A stretch of DNA of 64,000 nt, from the NCBI RefSeq assembly GCF_900103875.1, contig NZ_LT629705.1, positions 4,039,001 to 4,103,000 of the forward strand. Direction: 5' to 3'. The position numbers and the translations under genes are program-made. The number at the start of each line of letters is the position of its first letter. The stretch's first letter is position 1. The DNA is from Pseudomonas arsenicoxydans (GTDB lineage Bacteria; Pseudomonadota; Gammaproteobacteria; Pseudomonadales; Pseudomonadaceae). Of the stretch, positions 1-8,839 are shown piece after piece. Below the pieces are notes generated by a model that had not been told where the DNA came from, did not search any database, and was given only the letters and a program-made list of their open reading frames with translations.

Positions 1-2
1 AG

Positions 3-1463
3 TCGGTGTTGCACTCGATCATCATGACCGGCGCGATCCCGCTGTACCTGTGCCCGGAACGCAATGAACTGGGGATCATCGGCCCGATCCCGCTGAGCGA
101 ATTCAGCCGCGAATCGATCCAGGCAAAAATCGACGCCAGCCCGCTGACCAAGGGCCGAGCGCCCAAGGTCAAGCTTGCGGTGGTGACCAATTCGACCTAT
201 GACGGCCTCTGTTACAACGCCGAGCTGATCAAGCAGCAGCTGGGCAACAGCGTCGAAGTCCTGCATTTCGACGAGGCCTGGTATGCCTACGCGGCGTTCC
301 ATGAGTTTTTCGCCGGGCGTTACGGCATGGGCACCTCCCGTAGCGACGATGGCCCGCTGGTCTTCACCACTCATTCCACACACAAATTGCTGGCAGCGTT
401 CAGTCAGGCCTCGATGATTCATGTCCAGGACGGCGGGGCGCGGCAACTGGACCGCGACCGTTTCAATGAAGCGTTCATGATGCACATCTCAACTTCGCCG
501 CAGTACAGCATCATCGCGTCGCTGGACGTGGCATCGGCGATGATGGAAGGCCCGGCCGGGCGTTCGCTGTTGCAGGAAATGTTCGACGAGGCCCTGAGTT
601 TTCGCCGGGCCCTGGCCAATCTGCGGCAACACATCGCGGCGGATGACTGGTGGTTTTCAATTTGGCAGCCGCCGTCGGTGGAAGGCATTGATCGCGTCGA
701 GACCCAGGACTGGTTACTGCAACCTGACGCCGATTGGCATGGCTTTGGTGGTGTGACCGACGACTATGTCTTGCTTGATCCGATCAAAGTCACCCTGGTG
801 ATGCCAGGGCTGACGGCAGGCGGCGCGCTGAGTGAGCGCGGGATTCCGGCGGCGGTCGTCAGCAAGTTCCTCTGGGAGCGTGGGCTGGTGGTCGAGAAGA
901 CCGGGCTGTATTCATTCCTGGTGCTGTTCTCCATGGGCATCACCAAGGGTAAATGGAGCACGTTGCTCACCGAGTTGCTGGAGTTCAAGCGCAGTTATGA
1001 CGCCAACGTCAGTCTGGCGACGTGCCTGCCGTGCGTGGCGCAACAGAATGTCGCCCGTTATCAGGGCATGGGTTTGCGTGATTTGTGCGATCAACTGCAC
1101 GCCTGCTATCGCAGCAATGCCACGGCCAAACACCTCAAGCGCATGTACACCGTGTTGCCGGAAATCGCCATGAAGCCGGCTGACGCCTATGATCAATTGG
1201 TGCGGGGTGAAGTGGAGGCCGTGTCGATCGATGCGCTGGACGGACGGATCGCCGCAGTCATGCTGGTTCCGTATCCACCAGGCATTCCGCTGATCATGCC
1301 GGGCGAGCGGTTCACCGAGTCGACCCGATCGATCATCGATTACCTGTCGTTTGCTCGCACGTTCGACAGCAGCTTTCCCGGGTTTGTCGTTGATGTGCAT
1401 GGACTGCAACACGAAGACGAGGGCAATGGACGGCATTACACCGTTGATTGCATCAAGGAATGA
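3..1463 (+). CDS. Orn/Lys/Arg decarboxylase, 5' truncated by window edge
   Basis: PLP-dependent decarboxylase of the fold-type I Orn/Lys/Arg (biodegradative) family, which turns a basic amino acid into cadaverine, putrescine or agmatine in the cytoplasm. The reading frame is open from the window edge and about 486 residues are visible; full-length members are about 750, so roughly the N-terminal third lies outside. The PLP site is clear: HFDEAWYAY supplies the Asp that contacts the pyridine nitrogen, and TTHSTHKLLAA carries the Schiff-base lysine about 38 residues later. The C-terminal domain ends with the usual VHGLQHEDEG-type tail. In pseudomonads this architecture is often LdcA (lysine decarboxylase), but specificity cannot be read from this part, so no symbol is given. 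The following GNAT gene is almost contiguous and probably co-transcribed. Confidence 0.9.
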   Translation, partial: SVLHSIIMTGAIPLYLCPERNELGIIGPIPLSEFSRESIQAKIDASPLTKGRAPKVKLAVVTNSTYDGLCYNAELIKQQLGNSVEVLHFDEAWYAYAAFHEFFAGRYGMGTSRSDDGPLVFTTHSTHKLLAAFSQASMIHVQDGGARQLDRDRFNEAFMMHISTSPQYSIIASLDVASAMMEGPAGRSLLQEMFDEALSFRRALANLRQHIAADDWWFSIWQPPSVEGIDRVETQDWLLQPDADWHGFGGVTDDYVLLDPIKVTLVMPGLTAGGALSERGIPAAVVSKFLWERGLVVEKTGLYSFLVLFSMGITKGKWSTLLTELLEFKRSYDANVSLATCLPCVAQQNVARYQGMGLRDLCDQLHACYRSNATAKHLKRMYTVLPEIAMKPADAYDQLVRGEVEAVSIDALDGRIAAVMLVPYPPGIPLIMPGERFTESTRSIIDYLSFARTFDSSFPGFVVDVHGLQHEDEGNGRHYTVDCIKE

Positions 1464-1477
1464 GGACCTTTCCCAGC

Positions 1478-2092
1478 ATGCAACCGATCATGAATCCAAA
1501 ATATCCAGGCCTGTCGGTGCGTGTCGCCGATGAGGGTTTCGCGCCCTATATCTGGGGCAGCGATTTCAGTTTTGAAGTCGCGGCCTATGGCGTAGCCGAA
1601 ATCGGCAAACCGGTGGAGCAGTGGCGGGTAACGCCAATCACCCCGTATCGAAAGTGCTACGGCATCGATCCCGAAGAGTTCAGCAGTTTTCGCGATGCCG
1701 CCGACAGCGCGGTGTTCATGGCCTACCTCGATGACGAACCCGTCGGGCATCTGGTCGTCAGCACCAACTGGAACGGCTTTGCCCACATCGACGAATTGGC
1801 CGTGCATGCGCCGGCGCGGCGCCATGGTGTGGCCAAGGCGTTGCTGGATGTGGCGCAATTCTGGAGTCGCAAGAAAAAATTGCCGGGCATCATGCTCGAA
1901 ACCCAGAATAACAACCTGGGCGCCTGCCGGCTTTATGAGCGCTGCGGTTTTGTGATTGGCGGGATCGATCATCTGCGCTATCGCGGCATCGACCCCAATA
2001 CCGCCGAGGTGGCGTTGTTCTGGTACCGCTTGTTCGATAATCCGTTGGAAAATCCGCTCAGCTCGAAAGCATCGCCGCGGCTTGTTCCGTGA
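1478..2092 (+). CDS. GNAT family N-acetyltransferase
   Basis: GCN5-related acetyltransferase of 204 residues. The acetyl-CoA loop is RRHGVAK at about residues 114-120, after the beta-4 strand AHIDELAVHAPA. The C-terminal TQNNNLGACRLYERCGF is the usual alpha-4/beta-6/7 segment. The ATG at 1478 was chosen because GAGGA lies 11 nt upstream; an ATG at 1460 would overlap the stop of the decarboxylase gene but has its AGGA directly against it. The substrate is unknown. Coupling to the decarboxylase suggests an amine or polyamine acceptor, which is inference only. The 3' end overlaps the convergent LysR gene by 35 bp. Confidence 0.85.
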   Translation: MQPIMNPKYPGLSVRVADEGFAPYIWGSDFSFEVAAYGVAEIGKPVEQWRVTPITPYRKCYGIDPEEFSSFRDAADSAVFMAYLDDEPVGHLVVSTNWNGFAHIDELAVHAPARRHGVAKALLDVAQFWSRKKKLPGIMLETQNNNLGACRLYERCGFVIGGIDHLRYRGIDPNTAEVALFWYRLFDNPLENPLSSKASPRLVP

Positions 2093-2951
2093 GGATGTCC
2101 AGCAGGGCCTGAACCGCCGGGGTGGTCTCGGCGTTTTTCAGGGTGAGGGCATAGAGGCTGATCGGCACCGCGGGTGCCAGTGGGCAGGCGTCGAGCCCAG
2201 TCGATTTGGCGCCCAGGGCGGTAAACGGATCGACAATCGCCAGGCCTTCGCCGGCCTCGACCATGCTGCGCATCATTTGATGCGTCTGTACCCGTGTCTG
2301 AATGACGGGGGCGGGGCGCAAGGCGTGCAACTTGTTCTCCAGCGCCGGGCTCAGCGGGTCGTGACCTTCCAGACCGACCATCGACTGACCGGCCAGGTCC
2401 TGCAACGAAATGTATTTCTGTTTCGGTTGAAGCCAGCCGTGGGGCGCCAATAGCTGGAGCTTGCCTTGGGCAATCACCTGGCAATGAATGTCGGCGTGAT
2501 CAGGGTCGTGCAGGCTCAGCCCCAGATCACTTTCGCGCAGCAGAAGGCTGCGGACGATGTCACGAGTCGGTTGGCTTAGCAGGGTGCAGGGGGCATCGGG
2601 AAGGCGTCGGCGCAAGGCCGCAATGCTCTGTGGCAACAGTTGGTGTGCCAAAGGCGGGGTGCAGATGATGCGCAGCGGATGCGCCTGATATTGCTTGAGG
2701 CTGCTGGCCAGGCGTTGCACCGGCTCAAGCGCGTCATAGACGTGGGCAATTTCGACCTGGAGTTCCCGCGCCTCGCGTGTAGCCTGCAAGCGTCCACGCA
2801 CGCTGGAAAACAGCATGAAACCCAACTGATCCTCGGCATCTCGCAAAAGGCCTTCCACCTCGGCCACCGGCAACTGCAGCCATTCGGCGGCAGTACCCAG
2901 GTGACCGGTCTGCAAGAGCGCGTGGATCACTTCGATATGACGTAAACGCAT
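2058..2951 (-). CDS. LysR family transcriptional regulator
   Basis: LysR-type regulator of 297 residues, normal length for the family. The N-terminal winged helix-turn-helix covers about residues 1-60 (LRHIEVIHALLQTGHLGTAA), somewhat diverged from the consensus. A type-2 periplasmic-binding-like effector domain follows from about residue 90 (LRIICTPPLAHQLLPQSIAAL). It points towards the GNAT gene and overlaps its 3' end, so it is not divergent from an obvious target. Upstream there is only about 90 bp before the 86-residue hypothetical gene on the same strand. Effector and regulon are unknown; control of the decarboxylase/GNAT pair is possible but nothing in the sequence shows it. Confidence 0.88.
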   Translation of the reverse strand: MRLRHIEVIHALLQTGHLGTAAEWLQLPVAEVEGLLRDAEDQLGFMLFSSVRGRLQATREARELQVEIAHVYDALEPVQRLASSLKQYQAHPLRIICTPPLAHQLLPQSIAALRRRLPDAPCTLLSQPTRDIVRSLLLRESDLGLSLHDPDHADIHCQVIAQGKLQLLAPHGWLQPKQKYISLQDLAGQSMVGLEGHDPLSPALENKLHALRPAPVIQTRVQTHQMMRSMVEAGEGLAIVDPFTALGAKSTGLDACPLAPAVPISLYALTLKNAETTPAVQALLDILTEQAAAMLSS

Positions 2952-3039
2952 GCGTGAAGTCCATGTTCAGCAGGTGAGGGAGTCAGTCACTGAATCCTAA
3001 CTCAAGTGCGCGCATATGACTTCTGCTCATAACGCGAAG

Positions 3040-3300
3040 TTATGAGGCGACGGTGGTTTCCGGCAGGTTGCCGACATAAGTGTCGGGTTCGCGCACGATA
3101 GTGACGTCCGACTGGATCAGCAGAAACTGATTGTCATCGAGCTTTTTGACGCGGTCGCCAATGGCCAGTTTGTAGGTGGTGACAGGCTCTGAGCCAGTCA
3201 GGCCGTCTGCCGACGGGGTGGATTCCTGGAACTCATGCACGGAATAAACGCGGCCTTCCGCGTCTCTTGCATGGAACTGACCGACGAGTACTGCTGCCAT
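3040..3300 (-). CDS. Conserved small hypothetical protein (86 aa)
   Basis: An 86-residue soluble protein with no membrane segment or cysteines. The sequence alternates short strand-like stretches (TYKLAIGDRVKKLDDNQFLLIQSD), suggesting a small beta-rich fold. The start ATG at 3300 is preceded on its own strand by AGAGGTTCTAAGCAG, a usable ribosome-binding site. It looks like a Pseudomonas-restricted conserved gene, but I cannot name a family. No operon partner is close: the FMN reductase gene is divergent, 173 bp away. Confidence 0.65.
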   Translation of the reverse strand: MAAVLVGQFHARDAEGRVYSVHEFQESTPSADGLTGSEPVTTYKLAIGDRVKKLDDNQFLLIQSDVTIVREPDTYVGNLPETTVAS

Positions 3301-3473
3301 CTGCTTAGAACCTCTGGAGATAAATCACTCAATTTGCGGTTCTGTAGACCGTGGTTGGGCGAGGTAAGTTTTCCTACAGGAAAAAAATAGTCAGGGGCGG
3401 CGATTTCAGCTGCCCTCTGATGATTCGTCATCTATAACTACAAGTCTTTCCATCGAACAGTCGAGAATCTTCC

Positions 3474-4034
3474 ATGAGCAACGTCTACACGATCGCCGTT
3501 ATTGTCGGCAGCTTGAGAAAGGAATCGATCAACCGCAAGGTGGCACTGGCTCTGGCCGACCTGGCACCGGCCAATCTCAAGCTCAATATCATTGAAATTG
3601 GTGAGCTGCCGCTCTACAACGAAGACATTGACGGAACTTCTCCGCCGGCAGCCTACAGCACTTTCCGGCAACAAGTCAGTTCATCCGACGCAGTGCTGTT
3701 TGTCACCCCTGAATACAACCGCTCGGTGCCGGCACCGTTGAAGAATGCAATCGATGTCGGCTCGCGTCCATATGGCAAAAGTGCCTGGAGCGGCAAGCCC
3801 GGTGCGGTGATCAGCGTTTCGCCGGGTGCTGTTGGCGGATTTGGTGCCAACCATCACTTGCGTCAGTCCATGGTGTTTCTGGATGTGCCGTGCATGCAGC
3901 AACCAGAGGCCTACTTGGGCGGCGCCGGCTCGGCGTTCGACGAGGCGGGCAAGTTGTCCGAATCGGTGAAGCCGTTCTTGCAGAACTTCATCAATGCTTA
4001 CGGCAAGTGGGTCGAACAGCATAAGAAAATGTGA
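3474..4034 (+). CDS. NADPH-dependent FMN reductase, ChrR/YieF type
   Basis: Flavodoxin-like NAD(P)H:FMN/quinone oxidoreductase of 186 residues. The FMN phosphate loop is GSLRKESINRK at residues 12-22, and the isoalloxazine-contact motif is TPEYNRSVPAPLKNAID at about residues 78-94, both diagnostic of the ChrR/YieF/azoreductase subfamily. Such enzymes make two-electron reductions of quinones, chromate or azo dyes and are thought to limit redox cycling. It ends 150 bp before arsR. The arsR operator lies in that gap, so it is probably a separate transcription unit, although an enzyme of the same fold family (ArsH) belongs to the arsenic genes elsewhere in the window. Confidence 0.9.
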   Translation: MSNVYTIAVIVGSLRKESINRKVALALADLAPANLKLNIIEIGELPLYNEDIDGTSPPAAYSTFRQQVSSSDAVLFVTPEYNRSVPAPLKNAIDVGSRPYGKSAWSGKPGAVISVSPGAVGGFGANHHLRQSMVFLDVPCMQQPEAYLGGAGSAFDEAGKLSESVKPFLQNFINAYGKWVEQHKKM

Positions 4035-4122
4035 CAAGCACCCATGGAAAGAAACCCCTGAAGTCAAGCCTGTAGCCGCTGCTGGTCAGTGGCTGCATGA
4101 AGCCGCGATTCCAAGCATTCGC

Positions 4123-4152
4123 TTTACTGCATATTCGGAATTCCATATATTT
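4123..4152 (+). promoter_or_regulatory. arsR-arsB promoter with candidate ArsR operator
   Basis: The imperfect palindrome ATATTCGGAATTCCATATAT occupies 4131-4150 (GGAATTCC core with ATAT on both sides). A TTTACT -35-like hexamer (4123-4128) and a TATATT -10-like hexamer (4146-4151) are 17 bp apart, so the palindrome fills the spacer and overlaps the -10. The same site occurs upstream of arsC (62196-62217) in the same orientation, 19 of 22 positions identical. ArsR-family repressors bind dyads in this position. Promoter hexamers are by eye. Confidence 0.7.
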
Positions 4153-4184
4153 CACGCCTCGTTTGTCCAGAGGCGTGTTTACCC

Positions 4185-4550
4185 ATGTCCAGCTCTCGCA
4201 CTCCCGTCGATATTTTCAAGGCCCTGGCCGATGACACACGCAGTCGAATCGCGCTGTTGATCGCCCGTGAAGGTGAGTTGTGCGTGTGTGAATTGACGGC
4301 CGGGCTGGACCTCAGTCAGCCGAAAATTTCCCGCCATCTGGCGCAACTGCGCAGCAATGGCCTGTTGGCGGACCGTCGACAGGGGCAGTGGGTTTTTTAT
4401 CGTCTGCACCCGGAATTATCGCCGTGGGTCATCACTCTGTTACAGGGCGCGCTGGCCGATCACGCCGATTGGCTGGCCGCTGATGTCGCCCGTTTGCAGG
4501 CAATGGCTGATCGCCCGGTACGCTGCTGCCAATCCCTGATCTCTCTTTGA
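4185..4550 (+). CDS. arsR: ArsR family arsenic-responsive repressor
   Basis: Winged-helix metalloregulator of 121 residues. The metal-sensing motif ELCVCEL (Cys33, Cys35) sits in the alpha-3 helix and is followed by the recognition helix (LSQPKISRHLAQLRSNGLL, about 43-61). A vicinal Cys114-Cys115 pair lies near the C-terminus, common in proteobacterial ArsR. It should repress its own operon and release DNA on As(III) or Sb(III) binding. arsB starts 12 nt after its stop, so the two are co-transcribed. A matching operator in front of arsC, 58 kb away in the window, suggests it also controls arsCH. Confidence in the family is high; the remote target is inference. Confidence 0.93.
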   Translation: MSSSRTPVDIFKALADDTRSRIALLIAREGELCVCELTAGLDLSQPKISRHLAQLRSNGLLADRRQGQWVFYRLHPELSPWVITLLQGALADHADWLAADVARLQAMADRPVRCCQSLISL

Positions 4551-4562
4551 AGGCTGTTTTGC

Positions 4563-5846
4563 ATGCTCATAGCGTCGCTGATTTTTCTGCTGACCATCAC
4601 CCTGGTGATCTGGCAACCCAAAGGCCTCGGTGTGGGCTGGAGCGCGGTTTTTGGTGCGGTGCTGGCCCTGATTTTCGGCGTGGTTCACCTGAGCGACATT
4701 CCGATTGTCTGGCAGATCATCTGGAATGCCACCGGCACGTTCGTGGCACTGATCATCATCAGTCTGCTATTGGATGAGGCGGGGTTCTTTGCCTGGGCGG
4801 CCTTGCATGTGGCGCGTTGGGGCAGGGGCAGCGGGCGCAAGCTGTTTGCTTATATGGTGCTGCTCGGGGCGTTGGTGTCGGCGTTGTTCGCCAATGACGG
4901 CGCGGCACTGATCCTCACGCCGATCGTGATTTCCATGCTGCTGGCGTTGCGCTTTTCCCCGGCGGCCACGTTGGCTTTCGTGATGGGCGCCGGTTTCATT
5001 GCGGACACCGCGAGCCTGCCGTTGGTGGTGTCGAACCTGGTGAACATTGTTTCAGCGGACTTCTTTCACATCACCTTCAATCGTTATGCGGCGGTCATGA
5101 TTCCGGTCAACGTCGTCAGTGTCGCCGCCACATTGGCGGTGTTGATGTGGTTCTTCCGTCGTGACATTCCCAAGGATTACGACCCCGAACAACTGGAGCA
5201 TCCCGCTACGGCGATCCACGACAAGGCGACGTTTTATGCCGGGTGGGCGGTGCTGGTGATTCTGTTGCTCGGCTGTTTTGCCCTTGAGCCGCTGGGTATT
5301 CCGATCAGTGCCATCTCCGCCGTGTGTGCCGCGTTGCTGCTAGCCATCGCCGCCCGTGGCCACAAGATTTCCACGCGCAAGGTCATGAAAGAAGCACCGT
5401 GGCAGATCGTGATTTTCTCGCTGGGCATGTACCTGGTGGTGTATGGCCTGCGCAATGCCGGGCTCACCGGGTATCTGGCGGGGTGGCTGGACGGGTTTGC
5501 GCATTACGGCGTTTGGGGCGCCGCGATGGGGACTGGCGTGCTGACGGCACTGTTGTCGTCGATCATGAACAACTTGCCGACGGTGTTGATCGGCTTGCTG
5601 TCGATCGATGCGAGCCAGGCCACGGGCGTGGTGAAGGAAGCGATGATTTACGCCAACGTCATCGGCAGCGACCTGGGGCCGAAAATCACCCCGATTGGCA
5701 GTCTGGCGACGTTGTTGTGGCTGCATGTGCTGCAGCGCAAGAATATTCAGATTGGCTGGGGGTATTACTTCAAGGTCGGGATCGTGTTGACGTTGCCTGT
5801 TCTGTTGGTGACGTTGGCGGCGTTGGCGTTGCGGTTGTCCGTTTAG
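4563..5846 (+). CDS. arsB: Arsenite efflux pump ArsB
   Basis: Inner-membrane arsenite/antimonite:H+ antiporter of 427 residues, the normal ArsB length. It is almost entirely hydrophobic, with roughly a dozen predicted membrane segments. Family landmarks include the re-entrant region [19 protein letters not shown] (about residues 117-135), [19 protein letters not shown], and near the C-terminus [20 protein letters not shown]. It exports As(III) made by the arsenate reductase ArsC. In most Pseudomonas ars operons arsC (and arsH) follow directly; here the gene is followed by a REP hairpin and a convergent gene, and arsC-arsH sit at 61.0-62.2 kb. Confidence 0.94.
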   Translation: MLIASLIFLLTITLVIWQPKGLGVGWSAVFGAVLALIFGVVHLSDIPIVWQIIWNATGTFVALIIISLLLDEAGFFAWAALHVARWGRGSGRKLFAYMVLLGALVSALFANDGAALILTPIVISMLLALRFSPAATLAFVMGAGFIADTASLPLVVSNLVNIVSADFFHITFNRYAAVMIPVNVVSVAATLAVLMWFFRRDIPKDYDPEQLEHPATAIHDKATFYAGWAVLVILLLGCFALEPLGIPISAISAVCAALLLAIAARGHKISTRKVMKEAPWQIVIFSLGMYLVVYGLRNAGLTGYLAGWLDGFAHYGVWGAAMGTGVLTALLSSIMNNLPTVLIGLLSIDASQATGVVKEAMIYANVIGSDLGPKITPIGSLATLLWLHVLQRKNIQIGWGYYFKVGIVLTLPVLLVTLAALALRLSV

Positions 5847-5861
5847 AGTCGCGTCGATCCT

Positions 5862-5889
5862 GTCGCGGGCAAGCGGGCTTGCCCGCGAC
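5862..5889. repeat. REP hairpin between arsB and DUF1853 gene
   Basis: Perfect 12-bp stem GTCGCGGGCAAG / CTTGCCCGCGAC with loop CGGG. It carries the core of the Pseudomonas REP family. Between two convergent genes it may also act as a transcription end or mRNA-stabilising hairpin. There is no U-tract. Confidence 0.8.
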
Positions 5890-5915
5890 GCGATGCGGCC
5901 AGTACAGACAAAAAA

Positions 5916-6866
5916 TCAGCCACTGCCCGGCACATTCGGCCAAAGATCCGCCACCAGGAACAGCCGCTCGGCTTCCTCCCATTCCCCATCGGCATTTTCA
6001 GTCAGGCGCACCATCAATTGCGCTGGTGCCAGCGGTTCGAGATCGCTCAGCCAGGCATTCAACTGTTCAGTGTTCCAGGTCAGCTCCACCGGATAATGCG
6101 CCGGCGCCAGCCAGGCGTGGCGGGGCAGGGGTTGCCAGCGACCGAATGGGCGCTGCACGACAAATTGCGCCCAGTCCTTCTGATGCAGCCAGCTACCGCG
6201 CAAATGTTGCGGATGCGCGCCGTTGGGTGGTTCGGCTTGCCCGGGCCACGGATAGAGCAGGTAACCGCCCAACCACAGATGGGCGCTGAACTGCTGGATA
6301 TCCAGCGCCGCCAGCACTTCGCGGCTTTCTGGCCTGGCAGAAATCGGCAACTGATGTTGGGTCAGGTGCGCCAGTTTACGGTCCAGCCGGTCATGACATC
6401 CTGGCCCGAGCCACTGCGCCGTGTCGTGCCCGTCGCCGTTTTGCGGGCCCAGGTACAGCTTGATCGCCAATTCCAGGTGGTGCACGCCATCGCGGTCGCG
6501 CAATAGCATGTCCAGTTCACCGAGCGTGTGGCCTTCGCGCCGGATCGGCATGTTAGCCGCGATCAAGTCGATGCCCGGGGCGTGGCGCACGGCGTACTGC
6601 CACAAACGCTCGTAATACAGGCCCAGTCGCCGCGTCCTGGCCTGCGCCAGCCAGTGCAGCAAGTCATAGCTGTCGTGGTCCAGTTGCCGCAGCCAATGCT
6701 CCAGCCGTTCCGGCGCCTGCACCCAGTCACTGCCAGCCAGTGGATGGCGCTGTGGCCACGGCGTTTCGCTGAGCATCGGCGGAGCGAGGATGACCCAAGC
6801 CAGGTCGCGCACTTCAGGGTGGCGCAACCGATGGGGTAACTGGAGCAAATCTGGAAATAGGATCAT
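5916..6866 (-). CDS. DUF1853 family protein
   Basis: A 316-residue soluble protein of the DUF1853 family. Recognisable blocks are [23 protein letters not shown] at the N-terminus, [12 protein letters not shown] in the middle, and [26 protein letters not shown]. The last block resembles a PD-(D/E)xK nuclease-like core (the acid of ELDML followed by HLELAIK), which may explain the fold but is not proof of nuclease activity. No function is established. The gene is divergent from nadK, with about 110 bp between the starts. Confidence 0.82.
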   Translation of the reverse strand: MILFPDLLQLPHRLRHPEVRDLAWVILAPPMLSETPWPQRHPLAGSDWVQAPERLEHWLRQLDHDSYDLLHWLAQARTRRLGLYYERLWQYAVRHAPGIDLIAANMPIRREGHTLGELDMLLRDRDGVHHLELAIKLYLGPQNGDGHDTAQWLGPGCHDRLDRKLAHLTQHQLPISARPESREVLAALDIQQFSAHLWLGGYLLYPWPGQAEPPNGAHPQHLRGSWLHQKDWAQFVVQRPFGRWQPLPRHAWLAPAHYPVELTWNTEQLNAWLSDLEPLAPAQLMVRLTENADGEWEEAERLFLVADLWPNVPGSG

Positions 6867-6977
6867 CTTGCGAGCATAGCCTTATTCGGAGTACATCCTT
6901 GTGGCTGAAAGGATTTTGTCTATCCCGCGCTTTCGCCCATAATCGTGTTTTTCGCCGTCACAGACCTCAGGGGCCCC

Positions 6978-7868
6978 ATGGAGCAATTTCGTAATATCGG
7001 CATCATCGGTCGCCTGGGCAGTTCGCAGGTGCTGGATACCGTCCGCCGACTGAAACGCTTTCTGCTCGATCGACACCTGCACGTGATCCTCGAAGACACC
7101 ATCGCCGAAGTCCTGCCCGGCCATGGCCTGCAAACCTCGTCACGCAAGATGCTCGGCGAAGTCTGTGACATGGTGATTGTGGTGGGCGGCGACGGCAGCC
7201 TGCTCGGCGCCGCGCGTGCCCTGGCCCGACACAATATCCCGGTGCTTGGCATCAACCGGGGCAGCCTGGGTTTCCTGACCGATATCCGCCCCGATGAGCT
7301 GGAAGTCAAAGTCGCCGAAGTGCTCGACGGCCATTATCTGGTGGAAAACCGCTTCCTGCTGCAAGCCGAAGTCCGCCGCCATGCCGAGGCCATAGGCCAG
7401 GGCGATGCGCTGAACGATGTGGTGCTGCACCCCGGCAAATCCACGCGCATGATCGAGTTCGAGCTGTACATCGACGGCCAGTTCGTCTGCAGCCAGAAGG
7501 CTGACGGCCTGATCGTCGCCACGCCCACCGGTTCGACCGCCTACGCGCTGTCGGCGGGCGGGCCGATCATGCACCCCAAGCTTGACGCTATTGTGATTGT
7601 GCCGATGTACCCCCATACCTTGTCAGGCAGGCCAATTGTGGTCGATGGCAACAGTGAGCTGAAAATCGTCGTGTCCAAAGATATGCAGATCTACCCGCAA
7701 GTCTCCTGTGACGGGCAGAACCATTTCACCTGCGCGCCGGGTGACACCATCACCATCAGCAAGAAGGCCCAGAAACTGCGGCTGATTCACCCGCTCGACC
7801 ACAATTACTATGAAGTCTGCCGGACCAAGCTCGGCTGGGGCAGTCGGCTGGGTGGTGGAGGCGACTGA
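6978..7868 (+). CDS. nadK: NAD kinase
   Basis: ATP-NAD kinase of 296 residues that phosphorylates NAD+ to NADP+, the essential source of NADP(H). The signatures are present: GGDGSLLGAAR (GGDG at 70-73), the NE/D-type motif ND (146-147) and TPTGSTAY (182-189). The ATG at 6978 was chosen over an upstream GTG because the protein then begins MEQFRNIGIIGR, the start expected for pseudomonad NadK, and the length fits the family. Its stop overlaps the ATG of the metallophosphoesterase gene by 1 nt, indicating translational coupling. Confidence 0.95.
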   Translation: MEQFRNIGIIGRLGSSQVLDTVRRLKRFLLDRHLHVILEDTIAEVLPGHGLQTSSRKMLGEVCDMVIVVGGDGSLLGAARALARHNIPVLGINRGSLGFLTDIRPDELEVKVAEVLDGHYLVENRFLLQAEVRRHAEAIGQGDALNDVVLHPGKSTRMIEFELYIDGQFVCSQKADGLIVATPTGSTAYALSAGGPIMHPKLDAIVIVPMYPHTLSGRPIVVDGNSELKIVVSKDMQIYPQVSCDGQNHFTCAPGDTITISKKAQKLRLIHPLDHNYYEVCRTKLGWGSRLGGGGD

Positions 7869-8839
7869 TGCTCGATCCCGCGCGTAGCTACGACCTGATC
7901 GGTGACGTGCACGGTTGCGCTCTGACCCTTGAGCACTTGCTCGACCGGCTCGGTTATCACAAACAAGGTGGCGTCTGGCGACACCCGTCGCGCATGGCGG
8001 TGTTCGTTGGCGACATCATCGACCGCGGCCCGCGGATTCGTGAGGCGCTGTACATCGTCCACGACATGGTCGAGGCCGGCCAGGCGCTGTGCATCATGGG
8101 CAACCATGAATTCAACGCGTTGGGCTGGGTCACACCCGCACTTCCGGGCAGCGGCAAGCAGTTCGTGCGCGAACACACGCCACGTCATGCACGTTTGCTG
8201 GGCGAAACCCTGACTCAATTCGAACAGCATCCCGCCGACTGGCATGATTTCCAGCAATGGTTCTACGAACTCCCTTTGTTTGTCGACGCCGGCCGCTTTC
8301 GCGTGGTGCACGCCTGCTGGGATTCGGGCTTGATCGAACCGTTGCGCGCGCTGTTTCCCAACGGTTGCATTGACGAACATTTCCTCCAGGCTTCGGCCGT
8401 GCCGGGCAGTTTCGCCTGCACCGTGTTCGACCGCTTGCTGCGCGGCACTGACATGCGCTTGCCTGACGGGTTGACCATGACCAGCGGCGATGGCCTGACG
8501 CGCTCGTTCTTTCGCACCAAGTTCTGGGAAGACGACCCGCAAACCTACGGAGATATTGTGTTCCAGCCTGACGCCTTGCCTGAGCCCGTGGCCCAAAAAC
8601 CACTGTCTTCCACGGAAAAAAACACCTTGTTGCGCTATGGCGTCGATGAACCGTTGCTGTTCGTCGGCCACTATTGGCGCAGCGGCAAACCGGCACCGAT
8701 CCGTCCGAACCTAGCCTGCCTGGACTACAGCGCGGTGCTCTACGGCAAACTGGTCGCCTATCGCCTGGATCAGGAAACCCGGCTCGATCCGCACAAATTC
8801 GTCTGGGTCGATGTCGAGCGTCCGGAGGTGCTGCAATGA
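7868..8839 (+). CDS. Metallophosphoesterase (calcineurin-like)
   Basis: Dinuclear-metal phosphoesterase of 323 residues. The metal-binding motifs run in canonical order: DLIGDVHG (12-16), GDIIDRG (48-54), GNHE (78-81) and a late GHYW near residue 275. The first part resembles PrpE/diadenosine tetraphosphatase and PP-type serine/threonine phosphatases; the remainder is longer than in those enzymes, so the substrate is uncertain. It overlaps nadK upstream by 1 nt and the rhomboid gene downstream by 4 nt (ATGA), placing it in a tight nadK operon. Confidence 0.88.
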   Translation: MLDPARSYDLIGDVHGCALTLEHLLDRLGYHKQGGVWRHPSRMAVFVGDIIDRGPRIREALYIVHDMVEAGQALCIMGNHEFNALGWVTPALPGSGKQFVREHTPRHARLLGETLTQFEQHPADWHDFQQWFYELPLFVDAGRFRVVHACWDSGLIEPLRALFPNGCIDEHFLQASAVPGSFACTVFDRLLRGTDMRLPDGLTMTSGDGLTRSFFRTKFWEDDPQTYGDIVFQPDALPEPVAQKPLSSTEKNTLLRYGVDEPLLFVGHYWRSGKPAPIRPNLACLDYSAVLYGKLVAYRLDQETRLDPHKFVWVDVERPEVLQ

